Notes: generated by a model from the sequence alone, not told the origin. Counted from the first letter of the stretch, positions 16,323 through 25,283 are shown. The stretch: 64,000 nt of DNA from UBA288 sp050178135 (GCA_050178135.1 JBFXGJ010000006.1:12602-76601); one strand, 5' to 3'. Numbers and translations: made by a program.

Positions 16323-16969
16323 CGGCAGAATGGGCCCTGTACGTTGTCACGGACGAGCAACTCTCCCTCGGGAGAAGCCACCTCGATATCGCACGGGCCG
16401 CGATAGAAGGGGGGGCGGATGTTATCCAGCTCCGGGACAAGGGCCGCACGGCTCGAGAACTGCTCGAAATTGCCAGAAAAATCCGATTAATCACGGCCCC
16501 TGCAGGCGCCCGTTTTATCATCAACGACCGCCTCGACCTCGCCCTCCTAGCGGCCGATGGTGTCCACCTTGGGCAGTCAGACCTGCCGATATGCGCCGCC
16601 CGCAGAATTGCGCCGATTCCGTTTATTATTGGGGCCTCCGTGGGTTCAGTCGAGGAGGCCCTGCGTGCTGAGGATGAGGGAGCAGACTATGTCGCCGTCA
16701 GCCCTGTCTTTACAACCGGATCAAAGGGCGATGCGGGACCCGGGCACGGACTCCAGGTGGTCCGTGAGGTTCGGTTAGCAGTGAAGATACCGGTTGTTGC
16801 CATCGGCGGGATCAACCTGGCGAATGCTGCTGAGGTGGTCGAGGCCGGTGCAGATGGGTGCGCAGTGATCTCCAGCGTCGTCTCTGCACCCCGGATCGTA
16901 CCGGCAGCCCGGGCACTCAGGGAGACGATTGTCCGGGCGCTTGATAACCGTCGACGCAGATCTCCCTAA
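16319..16969 (+). CDS. thiE: Thiamine-phosphate synthase
   Basis: Joins the thiazole phosphate made by ThiM to HMP-PP to give thiamine phosphate. A 216-residue TIM barrel with VIQLRDKGRTARELL, FIINDRLDLALLAADGVHLGQSDL, SPVFTTGSKGDAGPGHGL and the phosphate-binding IPVVAIGGIN, all in the expected order. The ATG at 16319 overlaps the thiM stop. The preceding open frame reading into thiM is a shadow. Confidence 0.96.
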   Translation: MTAEWALYVVTDEQLSLGRSHLDIARAAIEGGADVIQLRDKGRTARELLEIARKIRLITAPAGARFIINDRLDLALLAADGVHLGQSDLPICAARRIAPIPFIIGASVGSVEEALRAEDEGADYVAVSPVFTTGSKGDAGPGHGLQVVREVRLAVKIPVVAIGGINLANAAEVVEAGADGCAVISSVVSAPRIVPAARALRETIVRALDNRRRRSP

Positions 16970-16982
16970 AAACCGCCTTTTT

Positions 16983-17005
16983 CCTGGGCTTACAGGCCCT
17001 TTTTT
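16983..17005 (+). terminator. Hairpin and T-run after thiE
   Basis: A short stem (CCTGGGC side against CAGGCCC side, alternative pairings possible) is followed by six T at 17000-17005. It lies 14 bases after the thiE stop. Confidence 0.6.
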
Positions 17006-17115
17006 GGATCAACCTGGATATATCGGCCATGGACGTGTTTTTTTTCCCATGGATTGACCCTAACCGGAACTCAGTAGAAATGGCCAGCCCGAGGGGTTGA
17101 CGCAGGGCGAGCCCA

Positions 17116-17143
17116 ATTTCGCAGAATGGAGATTCTGCGAAAT
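17116..17143. other. 28-bp palindrome, candidate dif site for XerA
   Basis: Two 11-bp arms, ATTTCGCAGAA and TTCTGCGAAAT, are exact reverse complements around the six bases TGGAGA. The 11-6-11 layout, inner AA/TT edges and outer ATT/AAT ends are those of Xer recombination sites such as bacterial dif and the Pyrococcus XerA dif. The xerA gene starts 1.27 kb away. The alternative is a transcription terminator or a repressor site, since the arms are perfectly symmetrical. Confidence 0.5.
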
Positions 17144-17169
17144 ACGGCGCTACGGCCCTGAATTACTCC

Positions 17170-17832
17170 TTATTTCCACTTTCCTTCTGCAATACGCTGG
17201 CGAAGGATGTCGGTCGAGCGGTGGTACAGGCCCTGAGAGCCTTTGTCTGCGATCTTTTTGGCCGGAACCCCGCCGATCGTGATGTCGTTCTCGGGAAAAG
17301 ACCTGGTCACGACAGCGCCGGCACCGATAGCGACGTTATCCCCAATCACCTGATCTCCGATGATGATCACGTTTGGCCCGATGAACGCGTTATTGCCGAT
17401 CGTCGCACAGACTCCGTGGGTGCCGGCCTTTGTCGCGATCTGGACGCCGACGTGGATGCGGCAGTTTTCACCGATCCTCGCGCCGGGGCAGGCCCCGACG
17501 CACCCGAGATGGGCATGAGCGATCGAGAGCCCTGCACCGAATACATTCGGGGGGATCTGGAACCCGAGATACCGCTCAGCCCGGGTATGACGCCAGAGGA
17601 GGTAGTAGTAATATGGCTTGAAGAGGATCGAGGTGCGGCAGTTCTTTATATATTCCAACCGGCGGAGGCGTCGCTGAAATCGCCAGACCTCGTGGGTAAA
17701 GTATTGTGGGAACCAGGATCGAATGTTCAACGCAATTCGGTCTGCCTCGAGATAAAAGCGATAGTCCTCCTTCGATCGAATCACGTCCATAATTTCTGGT
17801 GCTGCTCGCATAAAGTTATCGAACGGCGCCAT
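17170..17832 (-). CDS. Hexapeptide-repeat acetyltransferase, serine acetyltransferase-like
   Basis: About 220 residues. The C-terminal half is a left-handed beta helix: SIAHAHLGCVGACPGARIG, then IGNNAFIGPNVIIIG, VAIGAGAVVTRSFPENDI and GVPAKKI, the usual end of the CysE/sugar O-acetyltransferase group. The helical N-terminal half (about 1-110) is shorter and different from CysE, so the acceptor may be a sugar or another serine-like compound. The ATG at 17832 is chosen over a TTG at 17862. It is a single gene with no informative neighbours. Confidence 0.78.
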   Translation of the reverse strand: MAPFDNFMRAAPEIMDVIRSKEDYRFYLEADRIALNIRSWFPQYFTHEVWRFQRRLRRLEYIKNCRTSILFKPYYYYLLWRHTRAERYLGFQIPPNVFGAGLSIAHAHLGCVGACPGARIGENCRIHVGVQIATKAGTHGVCATIGNNAFIGPNVIIIGDQVIGDNVAIGAGAVVTRSFPENDITIGGVPAKKIADKGSQGLYHRSTDILRQRIAEGKWK

Positions 17833-18410
17833 TGTCCGCAGGTGCTTCCTGAAGTTGGACAATCATCAACTCGGGTTCTCTTTGTGACGGTCGAAGAGTC
17901 ATGGTCACGTCCCCGTGTCGAGATTGAATCCCATCTCAGCCCAGGCAGTTTTCGTTAGTGTTGCTCTCCCCGTGCAAGGTGCGTCCACGGGAGATTGTCG
18001 CATGACCATCGCCACCCAATCCCGGTTATCGATTCCTTTCCGGGTTCCTCGTTTGCGGTGAATTTTCCTCATTTGGATGAAATATTCGATCATAAACCAT
18101 ATGATGCTATACGATTGGAACTCAGGTACGTTCTGTCGTTCGTCGTTTACACATGCACCCGGTACGGGTTCTCGCGCGGGAGGCGGAAGCGAGCGCGAGG
18201 CTCTGCTTTTTACGGTGCACGGAGCGATAGCTCGGGGCGAAGGACTGGATGCGCCCCATGCGGCCATAGCATGTATTCAATGATGGATGCCCCTGATTCT
18301 CGAGTCGGGAAATGTCGTGTCGACTTCATGCAAATGGGCCGGTTCCGCCCCACCGGCTTGTTTGACATTCTGCGAAATTCCTTTAGGGGCGCAACGCATA
18401 CGGATCCACA
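17833..18410. other. Intergenic region before xerA, contains a dif-like half-site
   Basis: About 580 bases with only short, protein-unlike frames. An exact copy of ATTCTGCGAAAT, the right arm plus one base of the palindrome at 17116-17143, lies at 18367-18378, 32 bases before the xerA start. The second arm is absent here. No RNA gene was recognised. Confidence 0.45.
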
Positions 18411-19292
18411 GTGAACGATCGGACACTCAAGGACTGGATCGACCTGTACATCGACTTTCTGCGCATGCGGCACTATTCGGAGCGGACCGTAACCACGTAT
18501 CGGCGGTCGCTGTACCAGCTCGCCGTCAGGCTCGCTACCAGGGGCGGTGCCGGAACCAATGTCTCGCCCTCCGCGGTCACAACGGCCGCACTCTATGACC
18601 ACCTTGCCACTCTATCGAGAGAACGGTCCCTTTCCCCTCGCACTCTCAACCGGGTGATCTGTTCGTACTCTTCGTTCTTCCGCTACCTCATCGCGCAGGG
18701 GATCGTCGAGTCCAACCCCGTCGACCGTGTCGAGCGCCCAAAGGTGGGGAAGACCGGGGTTCGCTGTCTCAAGCACCGCCAGGTGACCCGGTTTCTCCGA
18801 TCGATCGAAGACTCCCGGGAACGCCTCATCGTTCGACTGATCTACGCGACAGGCGTTCGCGTATCGGAACTCTGTGCTATACGGGTGGAGGCGATCGACC
18901 TCGACGATGGTGTGATTCGGGTCATCGGGAAGGGGGACAAGGAGCGGACTGTCTTTCTGGACGACGCAACCGCGGACGAGATTGAAGCGTTCATCGGAGA
19001 TCGGACTTCAGGGCCGCTCTTTCCGGGGTATGGAGGCCGAGCCATCTCGACGCGAACGGTTCAACTCCTCTTCAAGCGGTGTGCCCCCGAGGGGGTCACC
19101 CCGCACACCATCCGGCATTCGTACGCGAGCGAGCTCTACCGACGGAGTCGAAACCTTCGCGTGGTCCAGGAGAACCTGGGCCACACCTCGATCAAGACAA
19201 CCGAGGTCTACCTTCACACGGACCTCGAGGAACGACGTGAGGTCTACCGCCGGCACTTTCCTCTCGCAGCCAAAGGGGATGAAGAGGACTGA
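18411..19292 (+). CDS. xerA: Tyrosine recombinase XerA
   Basis: Site-specific recombinase of 293 residues that resolves chromosome dimers at dif. The N-terminal SAM-like DNA-binding domain (about 1-95) is followed by a catalytic domain with all expected residues: Arg in TGVRVSEL, Lys in GKGDKERTVFL, His-x-x-Arg in HTIRHSYASEL, His in LGHTSIKTTEVYLH and the tyrosine nucleophile in the same stretch. The start is GTG at 18411. Size and layout match single archaeal Xer proteins, not phage integrases, and no phage genes surround it. The dif-like palindrome lies 1.27 kb upstream. Confidence 0.93.
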   Translation: MNDRTLKDWIDLYIDFLRMRHYSERTVTTYRRSLYQLAVRLATRGGAGTNVSPSAVTTAALYDHLATLSRERSLSPRTLNRVICSYSSFFRYLIAQGIVESNPVDRVERPKVGKTGVRCLKHRQVTRFLRSIEDSRERLIVRLIYATGVRVSELCAIRVEAIDLDDGVIRVIGKGDKERTVFLDDATADEIEAFIGDRTSGPLFPGYGGRAISTRTVQLLFKRCAPEGVTPHTIRHSYASELYRRSRNLRVVQENLGHTSIKTTEVYLHTDLEERREVYRRHFPLAAKGDEED

Positions 19293-19706
19293 GGCGGGCC
19301 GACATGGTGGCACGTACACAGATACCGATGAAAGAATAGATGGATGTATCGCTGAACCTGCCCTGTTCACGGGGGTTGGGCAGACCACGATCTCATTCCC
19401 ATCCACCCAGAATTTATCGGTCACGTGCGAACCTGATTCTCAGCTGGCCGAACCCCGCCACGCCAGGGTGCACTGGAGGCTTATCCCCAGTCCCTCGCGC
19501 AATTGGCGTTTTTATTGAAGAATACGACAGGAACCCGGGGGTACGACTTCTTTTTCTCGGCATGAGGACGACGTTCCCCATATCAATCTGAAAAACCAGT
19601 GACATACGAGTCGAGCACCACCCAGGGGGTGAAAACTACTGATTTCGAATGTGGGAGCGCATCAACGAGATATCGAAGGATTCAGATAATCGAAGAAGAC
19701 GAGAAG
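19293..19706. other. Intergenic stretch, no gene recognised
   Basis: About 410 bases between xerA and tRNA-Leu. Frames are short and overlap on both strands without protein-like composition. No repeat of the tRNA 3' end was noticed, so there is no sign of an att site. Confidence 0.4.
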
Positions 19707-19791
19707 TGCGAAGGGCCGGATTCGAACCGGCGAACCTCTTCAGGAACGGATCTTAAGTCCGTCTCCGTTGGCCGGGCTTGGATACCTTCGC
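19707..19791 (-). tRNA. tRNA-Leu (anticodon UAA)
   Basis: On the minus strand the sequence folds as a class II tRNA of 85 nt: acceptor GCGAAGG pairs with CCTTCGC, the anticodon stem ACGGA/TCCGT encloses the loop CTTAAGA (anticodon TAA), a long variable arm follows, and the T arm reads GGTTCGAATCC. The discriminator is A and CCA is not encoded. A TATA-like element (GGTTATAC on the minus strand) lies about 40 bases upstream near 19830. Confidence 0.95.
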
Positions 19792-19890
19792 GCAGAGTAC
19801 TCTCTTTGCAGTCCTACCCGGTTAATCGTTTGTATAACCATGCCAGCGGAAGTCAGGAGCAGCAGTTCAACCGTTGCTGCTCCCTCCCTC

Positions 19891-20778
19891 TTAATCGGCG
19901 AAATAATCCGTATCGACCCGCTTAATGGTATAGGTGGTCAGATCGGTTACTCCGATTCCATGGTCGATCATCAACCCGGCAAGCCGCTTCCCGTCGATCA
20001 GCACCACCTTCTTCTCGATTGTCCGGATGTACTCTTCGGCAGTCCTCGTGAACTGCGATGTGGTGATGAAGACCCCGTTCCTCGCCCGCTTCCCCTCCAG
20101 GCTCCCGACGAAAGCCTGGATCTCCTGTCGTCCGACGGAGGAGTTCCATCTCTTGGCCTGAATGTAGCTCACGTCCATACCCAGAGTGTCCTCCTTGATG
20201 ATCCCATCGATCCCCTCGTCGTTGCTCCGCCCGACCGCCTCACCTGCGTCCTGGACAGACCCTCCGTAGCCCATGGAGACCAGGAGGTCCACGACCAGAA
20301 TCTCGAAGAAGGACGGGGGACTGTTCCTGACTAGTTCGAGTAGCTCTCGGGAGAGGTCATCCCTCATCACCTGGTAATTCCTCTCGATCTCCTCCTCCGT
20401 GGTGAGGAGGGTACAGGGGACATCCTCATCGATATCGGGTGAGATGCCCCGGTTAAAGATGACGAATCCAGGAAACCGGCGGAGGTACTCATTGTCGATA
20501 GCATCCAGGCCTTCGCCGAGGGTCGTTACACCCTGATCGGTGATGTGCACACAACGGCCCTTCGTTCTTCTGACAAGTCCTGGGTATTTTCAGGACGAGA
20601 TGGCCCATCTGGTCCTTTTTCGAAAGAGGACGTGCTGGGACCGGGAGAACGCGTCATCGGCGAGGAGGTGAAACTGAACCGACAGGGCTTGTCGGAGGTC
20701 GTGCAGCGCATGCTCCTCGCGATCGCCGAGGTGCTCCAGAAGGGGGAGCATCAACGCCTGGTAACTCGGGAGCTCCAT
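19891..20778 (-). pseudogene. mrr: Mrr-type restriction endonuclease gene interrupted by an in-frame TGA
   Basis: The minus frame from the ATG at 20778 is 296 codons, about the length of Mrr, but a TGA at 20590-20592 cuts it after 62 residues. Before it is the Mrr N-terminal winged-helix domain (LPSYQALMLPLLEHLGDREE). After it, in the same frame, comes KYPGLVRRTKGRCVHITDQG and then the PD-(D/E)XK catalytic domain with DEGIDGIIKED and SYIQAKRW. In intact Mrr this position is usually Leu in a YLKKAGL-like segment, so a single TTA-to-TGA change would explain it. The 219-residue rest could restart at a GTG at 20550 but would lack most of the DNA-reading domain. Confidence 0.85.
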
Positions 20779-20948
20779 GGTACAACAATTCTGAAAAGTG
20801 AGACGAAAAATGCTGGCACTACGACCCGGGGAGCAGATCGAGTAAAAAACGAGCTTGCCCCCCAGTGCTGATAGTGGCCATGCTTCGATAGCACCCCGGG
20901 GGGATAGGACGGTACCAAACCCCCGGTTGCCGGCCAGACCTCACCTCA

Positions 20949-22694
20949 TCAGATGAGCAGCAGGTACGTGACCACCGACACCACGAACGCGAGCAGCAGG
21001 ATTGCGAACGAGAGCGGGGCCACGAAGACGAGCATCGCGTTCACCGTGCAGGCGAGCTGCGTAATCCGCGTCGAACCGAAAACCACCACCTCATCGCACC
21101 AGGCGGTTGACGCAGCGACGCGTGCCGGCGCCAGGTCCGCCACCGCCGCCCGAACCGCCCGTTCAATAATGGGAGCGATCTCGTTGACCGGTACCCGCAT
21201 CCCGATCGGGTTTTTGCCAGTCACGGTGTTCACCACGTGCGAGTCTGTCGTCATCACCTCAGCCTCGTCCACCACCTCGCGGCACCGGGCGAGGAGGAAC
21301 TCCCGGCTCCCCTCGACCATGTTGTTCCCATCGAGGAGCACGTATGCCGTCCTCTGGCCCCCGGCATCCACCACGAGCACCTGGACTCCAAGGTCCCCGA
21401 AACCCTGCCCCCGGGTGAACGGCATCGGTTTTCGGCCGTAACCGATTGAGAAGCCGCCGACCGGTTCGCTCGGCATCGCGTCAACGGAGGCACGGACTGA
21501 CCGGAGATACTCCGCCCCAAGCGGGGTGCCCGGTAGAACCGGGGTGGATATCTCGGTCATGCAGTTGTGGGCGTCCACGAAACCCAGGTGAGCGAAGCGG
21601 CGGCGACCCTCCGCCTCGAACGTCGGAGCGAAGGAAAAGTCCAGGTCTTCGGTCGTTAACGGGGAGCGGGTCGATACGACCAGGAGCGCATCGCCGAACC
21701 GCTGGCAGAGGAGGTTGACCGAGTCACACCCGAGACGAATCGCCCTGGAGGCGTGCTCTCCGAAGCTGAGCTCAGCCTTCGTCGCTTCCACGCCGGCGAT
21801 CAGCTTCTCGATCTCGGCCTCCGAGACCAGGTTGAAGTCATGAGTGGCACACCCGTGTGGGACCATCACCGATTCTTCGAAGGCAGCAACGAAACGGACC
21901 GGAAGGTTCCCGCCGCCGATCTCGCCCATCGGGCCGGGATGAACATTCGGAATGGTGAAGACCAGGTCTGGCCGCCCATCACGCCGGAAGAAGAGACTCA
22001 CCTGGGGCACGGTCACTGCCTCCCCGATCTCGCGAAAAAACTCCTCCATCGCCCTTGAACCGTCGGTCAGGTGCGCGATGAAGGCATTCAGAAACGAGAG
22101 CCCGCGTATCCCGAAGGCGCGGTCCAGGGGCCGCTCTATCAACCAGATCAGGACCGAGAATCCGAGTAGGAAAATGCCCATCAGGAGCAGGGCGAGCGGC
22201 ACGAATATGAGCCCGAAGAGCAGGGTTCCGATCACCACCCCTGCGCCGGACTGCACCGATGCCGGCACCACCATGTGCGGCACACGGTAATCCGATATCG
22301 CGACGAGAACAAGGAGGCGCAGGCCAAAGACGAAGCCGACAGAACAGGCGTACAGGAGCGGCACTAGGGTGCGAGCCGGCAACATCGCTGGCACTGTGAT
22401 CAGCACCATAAAGACCGTGCAGGCGGTGGCGAGTAGGGCAGAACGGTTCCAGGTGAGTGGCCTATCGGCCAGTTCCACGATCGGTTTCGTCAGCACGAAG
22501 GCGATAATGGCCGGCACCGTGAAGGCAAGGCTCCCGAAAAATCGGACCGATCCCGAGAGGGAGTATGAACCGATGTCGACAGCGAGACCGAGGAGAAATG
22601 CGATGACCAGGGACCGGCGCCAGGACGGCGCCGAGAAGACGAACCGGGCGAGTCCGGCGAGTCGCACATCAGCCGCATCGTCTGTCTCGGTCAC
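20949..22694 (-). CDS. DUF2070 family membrane protein
   Basis: A 581-residue archaeal membrane protein. About six hydrophobic helices (residues 20-190) are followed by a soluble domain with conserved NVHPGPMGEIGGGNLP, MVPHGCATHDFNLVSE and VDAHNCM, and one or two helices at the C-terminus. This matches DUF2070, a family of unknown function confined to archaea. The His/Asp/Asn-rich motifs of the soluble part suggest a metal-dependent activity, but that is inference. Start is GTG at 22694, overlapping the dph6 stop (GTGA). It is the last gene of a ten-gene minus-strand array. Confidence 0.88.
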   Translation of the reverse strand: MTETDDAADVRLAGLARFVFSAPSWRRSLVIAFLLGLAVDIGSYSLSGSVRFFGSLAFTVPAIIAFVLTKPIVELADRPLTWNRSALLATACTVFMVLITVPAMLPARTLVPLLYACSVGFVFGLRLLVLVAISDYRVPHMVVPASVQSGAGVVIGTLLFGLIFVPLALLLMGIFLLGFSVLIWLIERPLDRAFGIRGLSFLNAFIAHLTDGSRAMEEFFREIGEAVTVPQVSLFFRRDGRPDLVFTIPNVHPGPMGEIGGGNLPVRFVAAFEESVMVPHGCATHDFNLVSEAEIEKLIAGVEATKAELSFGEHASRAIRLGCDSVNLLCQRFGDALLVVSTRSPLTTEDLDFSFAPTFEAEGRRRFAHLGFVDAHNCMTEISTPVLPGTPLGAEYLRSVRASVDAMPSEPVGGFSIGYGRKPMPFTRGQGFGDLGVQVLVVDAGGQRTAYVLLDGNNMVEGSREFLLARCREVVDEAEVMTTDSHVVNTVTGKNPIGMRVPVNEIAPIIERAVRAAVADLAPARVAASTAWCDEVVVFGSTRITQLACTVNAMLVFVAPLSFAILLLAFVVSVVTYLLLI

Positions 22695-23347
22695 GTGAAT
22701 CCCCGTAGCAAGAGCTCGCTTCGCCCCGGCGTCTCTCGCATCTCTGCCGAGTCGTACCGTACCGGGTGATGGTAGAACGGGGCGTCCAGAGCGAGGGATT
22801 CGTATTCCCCGCCCTCCCCGGCCAGGTGAATGTGGTGCACGGCGGCCACCCTCTGGAGCCGCTCGATCGTGGCGCCGTCGATCCGAGCTCCGAGAAACGA
22901 GCTGTCGAGGCCGTCGGCCGCCGTCACCACGATGATGGCGTGTAGCCTTGCGGATACCTCGAACAGGAGTTCGAGGGGTTCCCTACGCCAGAGGGGGGCG
23001 ACCAGTTCGAGACCGAGACGTTCAGCGATCCCGGCGAGCCGGTCCCGCTGGTAGGTTGACTCCACTGCCCCGGTAACTATCCCACTGCACTCGAGGGCCG
23101 CGAGACCTGCTTCCAGATCATCGAGTTCGGCCTCCTTCTCACCGTCAGTACGGATCTCGACGTACTCCAGTCTTCCTGCCCGGGCAATTGCCGCCACTGC
23201 GTCCAGGTTGGCCGAGTGGAACATGTAGGAGTCGGGGTTACGGGGTCGCACAGTCACCATGTACTCAACTGCCAGCCCGGCGTCCATTGCTTTCTGGCAG
23301 GCAAGTATCGAGTCCTTGCCCCCCGAGGAGAGTGCAGCGTAGACCAT
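22691..23347 (-). CDS. dph6: Diphthine--ammonia ligase (Dph6, N-type ATP pyrophosphatase)
   Basis: Amidates diphthine to diphthamide on elongation factor 2, the last step of that modification. About 218 residues. ALSSGGKDSILACQKA is the SGGKDS PP-loop for ATP, followed by the family motifs SYMFHSAN, GIVTGAVESTYQRDR and HLAGEGGEYESLALDAPFY. The ATG at 23347 lies eight bases after AGGGGGG, so it is preferred to the frame start at 23371. It is translated with DUF2070 (four-base overlap). Confidence 0.92.
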   Translation of the reverse strand: MVYAALSSGGKDSILACQKAMDAGLAVEYMVTVRPRNPDSYMFHSANLDAVAAIARAGRLEYVEIRTDGEKEAELDDLEAGLAALECSGIVTGAVESTYQRDRLAGIAERLGLELVAPLWRREPLELLFEVSARLHAIIVVTAADGLDSSFLGARIDGATIERLQRVAAVHHIHLAGEGGEYESLALDAPFYHHPVRYDSAEMRETPGRSELLLRGFT

Positions 23348-23367
23348 CGAACGTCCCCCCTGGAATA

Positions 23368-24270
23368 TCACGATGGAGACGGGATAAGCGCACCGAAGTG
23401 CTGCTCAAACCGTACTTGCATCCGCTCCCAGTCGGGGAGGTTGGTCTGGCACCCGGGATGTTCGACCGTGAAAGACGCCGTCACGGTCCCGACCTGGCAG
23501 CAGGTCTCGAGGGAAAACCCGCGTGTGTACGCGGTGAGGAAACCGGCCCGGTAAGCATCTCCTGCACCAGTCGGGTCCACCATCTTGACCGGCACGATGG
23601 GAATCCGGACCTCCCTTCCGTCTGAAGCGAGGCAGGACCCACCACTCCCCTCTGTGAAGATAGCAGTCGGTACCCGTTCGATAAGCTCAACGCGGGAGAT
23701 GCCGAGGAGCGAGCACATCCCGGCAACCTCGTGCTGGTTGGCGAACAACAGGTCAATATGGTCCAGGATCGCATCCAGGTCCTCCGCCGAGTACCGGTGC
23801 AGGTCCTGGCCCGGGTCGAACGAAGCGAACCGCGCCCGCTCGGCCACATGTCGGTTGAAGACGGGATCCGCGGTTGCCATGTGAACAAAGTCCAGCGCCG
23901 GCGCCTCCTCGCATGAGAAGGCGACCGAGGCCCCCCACTCGAAAAAGGTCATCTGGGCGCCACTTGTCTCATCGGTGAACATGAACGCGGTGGCGGTGTG
24001 GGCCCCCTCGACAAGATAGAACCGGGGCCGGACGCCGAGCTCACCGAGCCACCGGTCGTACGCCGAGCCGGCAAAGTCGCCGCCGACCGCCGAGAGCAGT
24101 TCGACATCTCCGCCCAGGCGGGCGATGCCGGCGGCGATGTTCGCCGCGCCCCCGCCGAAGAGGACCTGACGGTCGGTGATTGAGGTCGACCCATTCGGCC
24201 CCGGGAGCGTGGTCACCCTGCTGATATGGTCGATGGCCGTGTGGCCGACGACGGTAACGACACGGTTCAT
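23368..24270 (-). CDS. PfkB-family carbohydrate or nucleoside kinase
   Basis: A 300-residue ribokinase-fold kinase. It opens VVTVVGHTAIDHI, with the substrate-binding FGGGAANIAAGIARLGG near residue 40 and the catalytic signature VDPTGAGDAYRAGFLTAY near residue 240 (Asp of GAGD is the base). Overall layout resembles the methanogen nucleoside kinase MJ0406, so inosine/cytidine or a sugar are possible substrates. It overlaps the UPF0212 gene by four bases (ATGA) and precedes dph6 by 20 bases. Confidence 0.85.
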   Translation of the reverse strand: MNRVVTVVGHTAIDHISRVTTLPGPNGSTSITDRQVLFGGGAANIAAGIARLGGDVELLSAVGGDFAGSAYDRWLGELGVRPRFYLVEGAHTATAFMFTDETSGAQMTFFEWGASVAFSCEEAPALDFVHMATADPVFNRHVAERARFASFDPGQDLHRYSAEDLDAILDHIDLLFANQHEVAGMCSLLGISRVELIERVPTAIFTEGSGGSCLASDGREVRIPIVPVKMVDPTGAGDAYRAGFLTAYTRGFSLETCCQVGTVTASFTVEHPGCQTNLPDWERMQVRFEQHFGALIPSPS

Positions 24271-24749
24271 CGCCGGCGGGTATGGGTCTTCGTGCCGGCC
24301 TTCGAGGTGCCGGACCGGTTAGCTTTCGATTCCGATCGCCCTTGGGGCTTTGAAGAAGAGGGACGTTTCTCCTTTGGTTCGGATCGTCCTTCGGGCTTCG
24401 GCCGGGATTCGGCGATCGCTCGCGTCTCCAGAATCGTGAGCGGGATGTCACGCAGGGCCTTGCCGATCACGGACTTGGCGATACGCTGGGCGTGCTCCTC
24501 TGACTCTGCCTTGAAGACCTTCATCTCGAGAACAAGCCCGACCAGGCCGGTGTTCGCCACGACAAGCGCACAGTTGAGTGACTCATCGCAATACGGACAG
24601 CCCATCAGCCCGGTCTCGATCTCTACATACTTCGCCGTTGGGTTGAGACGCTTTCCTGCCTCTCCAATCGCTATCGATATCGCATCATCGAGCGACCGGA
24701 CATCATGGACGATCCAGGCCGACTCCATAGTAATTACATAGTCTGTCAT
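24267..24749 (-). CDS. UPF0212 (DUF555) protein with basic C-terminal tail
   Basis: A 160-residue protein. Residues 1-115 match the archaeal UPF0212 family: MTDYVITMESAWIV, then IETGLMGCPYCDESLNCALVV with a CX2C pair and a third cysteine, and a C-terminal helix. Residues 116-160 are an added tail rich in Lys, Arg, Ser and Pro, probably disordered and nucleic-acid-binding. Function of the family is unknown. It starts seven bases after the nitroreductase gene on the template order and overlaps the next gene by four bases. Confidence 0.85.
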   Translation of the reverse strand: MTDYVITMESAWIVHDVRSLDDAISIAIGEAGKRLNPTAKYVEIETGLMGCPYCDESLNCALVVANTGLVGLVLEMKVFKAESEEHAQRIAKSVIGKALRDIPLTILETRAIAESRPKPEGRSEPKEKRPSSSKPQGRSESKANRSGTSKAGTKTHTRRR

Positions 24750-24755
24750 TGGATC

Positions 24756-25283
24756 CTACCAGGATTCGAGATGAACATGCTCCTCGATCGGGAGGCGGGT
24801 TGTCAGGCCGCTGGTCTGCTCACCGAGCCCCACCGCCAGGAGGACGACCGGCCGGATGTGCTGAGGAAGGTCGAGTACCGAACGAACCTCGTCGTCATCG
24901 AACGCTCCCGTCCAGCACGAACCGAGCCCGGAAGCGTGCGCCGCGAGCATCATGTAGGTGGCCGCGATCGAAGCGTCGCAGAGAGCGTAGAGGATGCCCC
25001 GGTCACCATATCGTGACATCGAGCGGACATAGTTCGCACAGACGACGAGGACCGCCGGCGCCTGGGCGACGTGGGGCTGGTCCAATGCCGCCTCCGCAAG
25101 CTGGCTGCGCCGATCAGGGTCGGTCACCAGAACCACGTCCCACGATTCGAGGTTGCCCGCGCTGGGCGCGGTCGAAGCGCAGGAGAGGATGTAAGCTAGG
25201 GTTTCTGCGGCAATCTCTTCTCCGGTATACGACCGGATAGAGGTCCGATTCGAGAGAAATCCGAAAAATTCAGACGAGTCCAT
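24756..25283 (-). CDS. Nitroreductase-family protein
   Basis: A 175-residue FMN-dependent oxidoreductase of the nitroreductase fold. NRTSIRSYTGEEI is the FMN-binding N-terminal motif, followed by STAPSAGNLESWDVV, ASIAATYMMLAAHASGLGSCW and VVLLAVGLGE. The substrate is unknown. The ATG at 25283 overlaps the upstream hypothetical gene by 14 bases; the longer frame from 25373 is antisense-like noise. It belongs to the same tightly spaced gene array. Confidence 0.9.
   Translation of the reverse strand: MDSSEFFGFLSNRTSIRSYTGEEIAAETLAYILSCASTAPSAGNLESWDVVLVTDPDRRSQLAEAALDQPHVAQAPAVLVVCANYVRSMSRYGDRGILYALCDASIAATYMMLAAHASGLGSCWTGAFDDDEVRSVLDLPQHIRPVVLLAVGLGEQTSGLTTRLPIEEHVHLESW

Noticed and set aside
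18411..20778. An integrative island made of xerA, tRNA-Leu and mrr
   Set aside because: XerA has the size and layout of the host recombinase, no repeat of the tRNA 3' end was found, and no phage or plasmid genes lie between.
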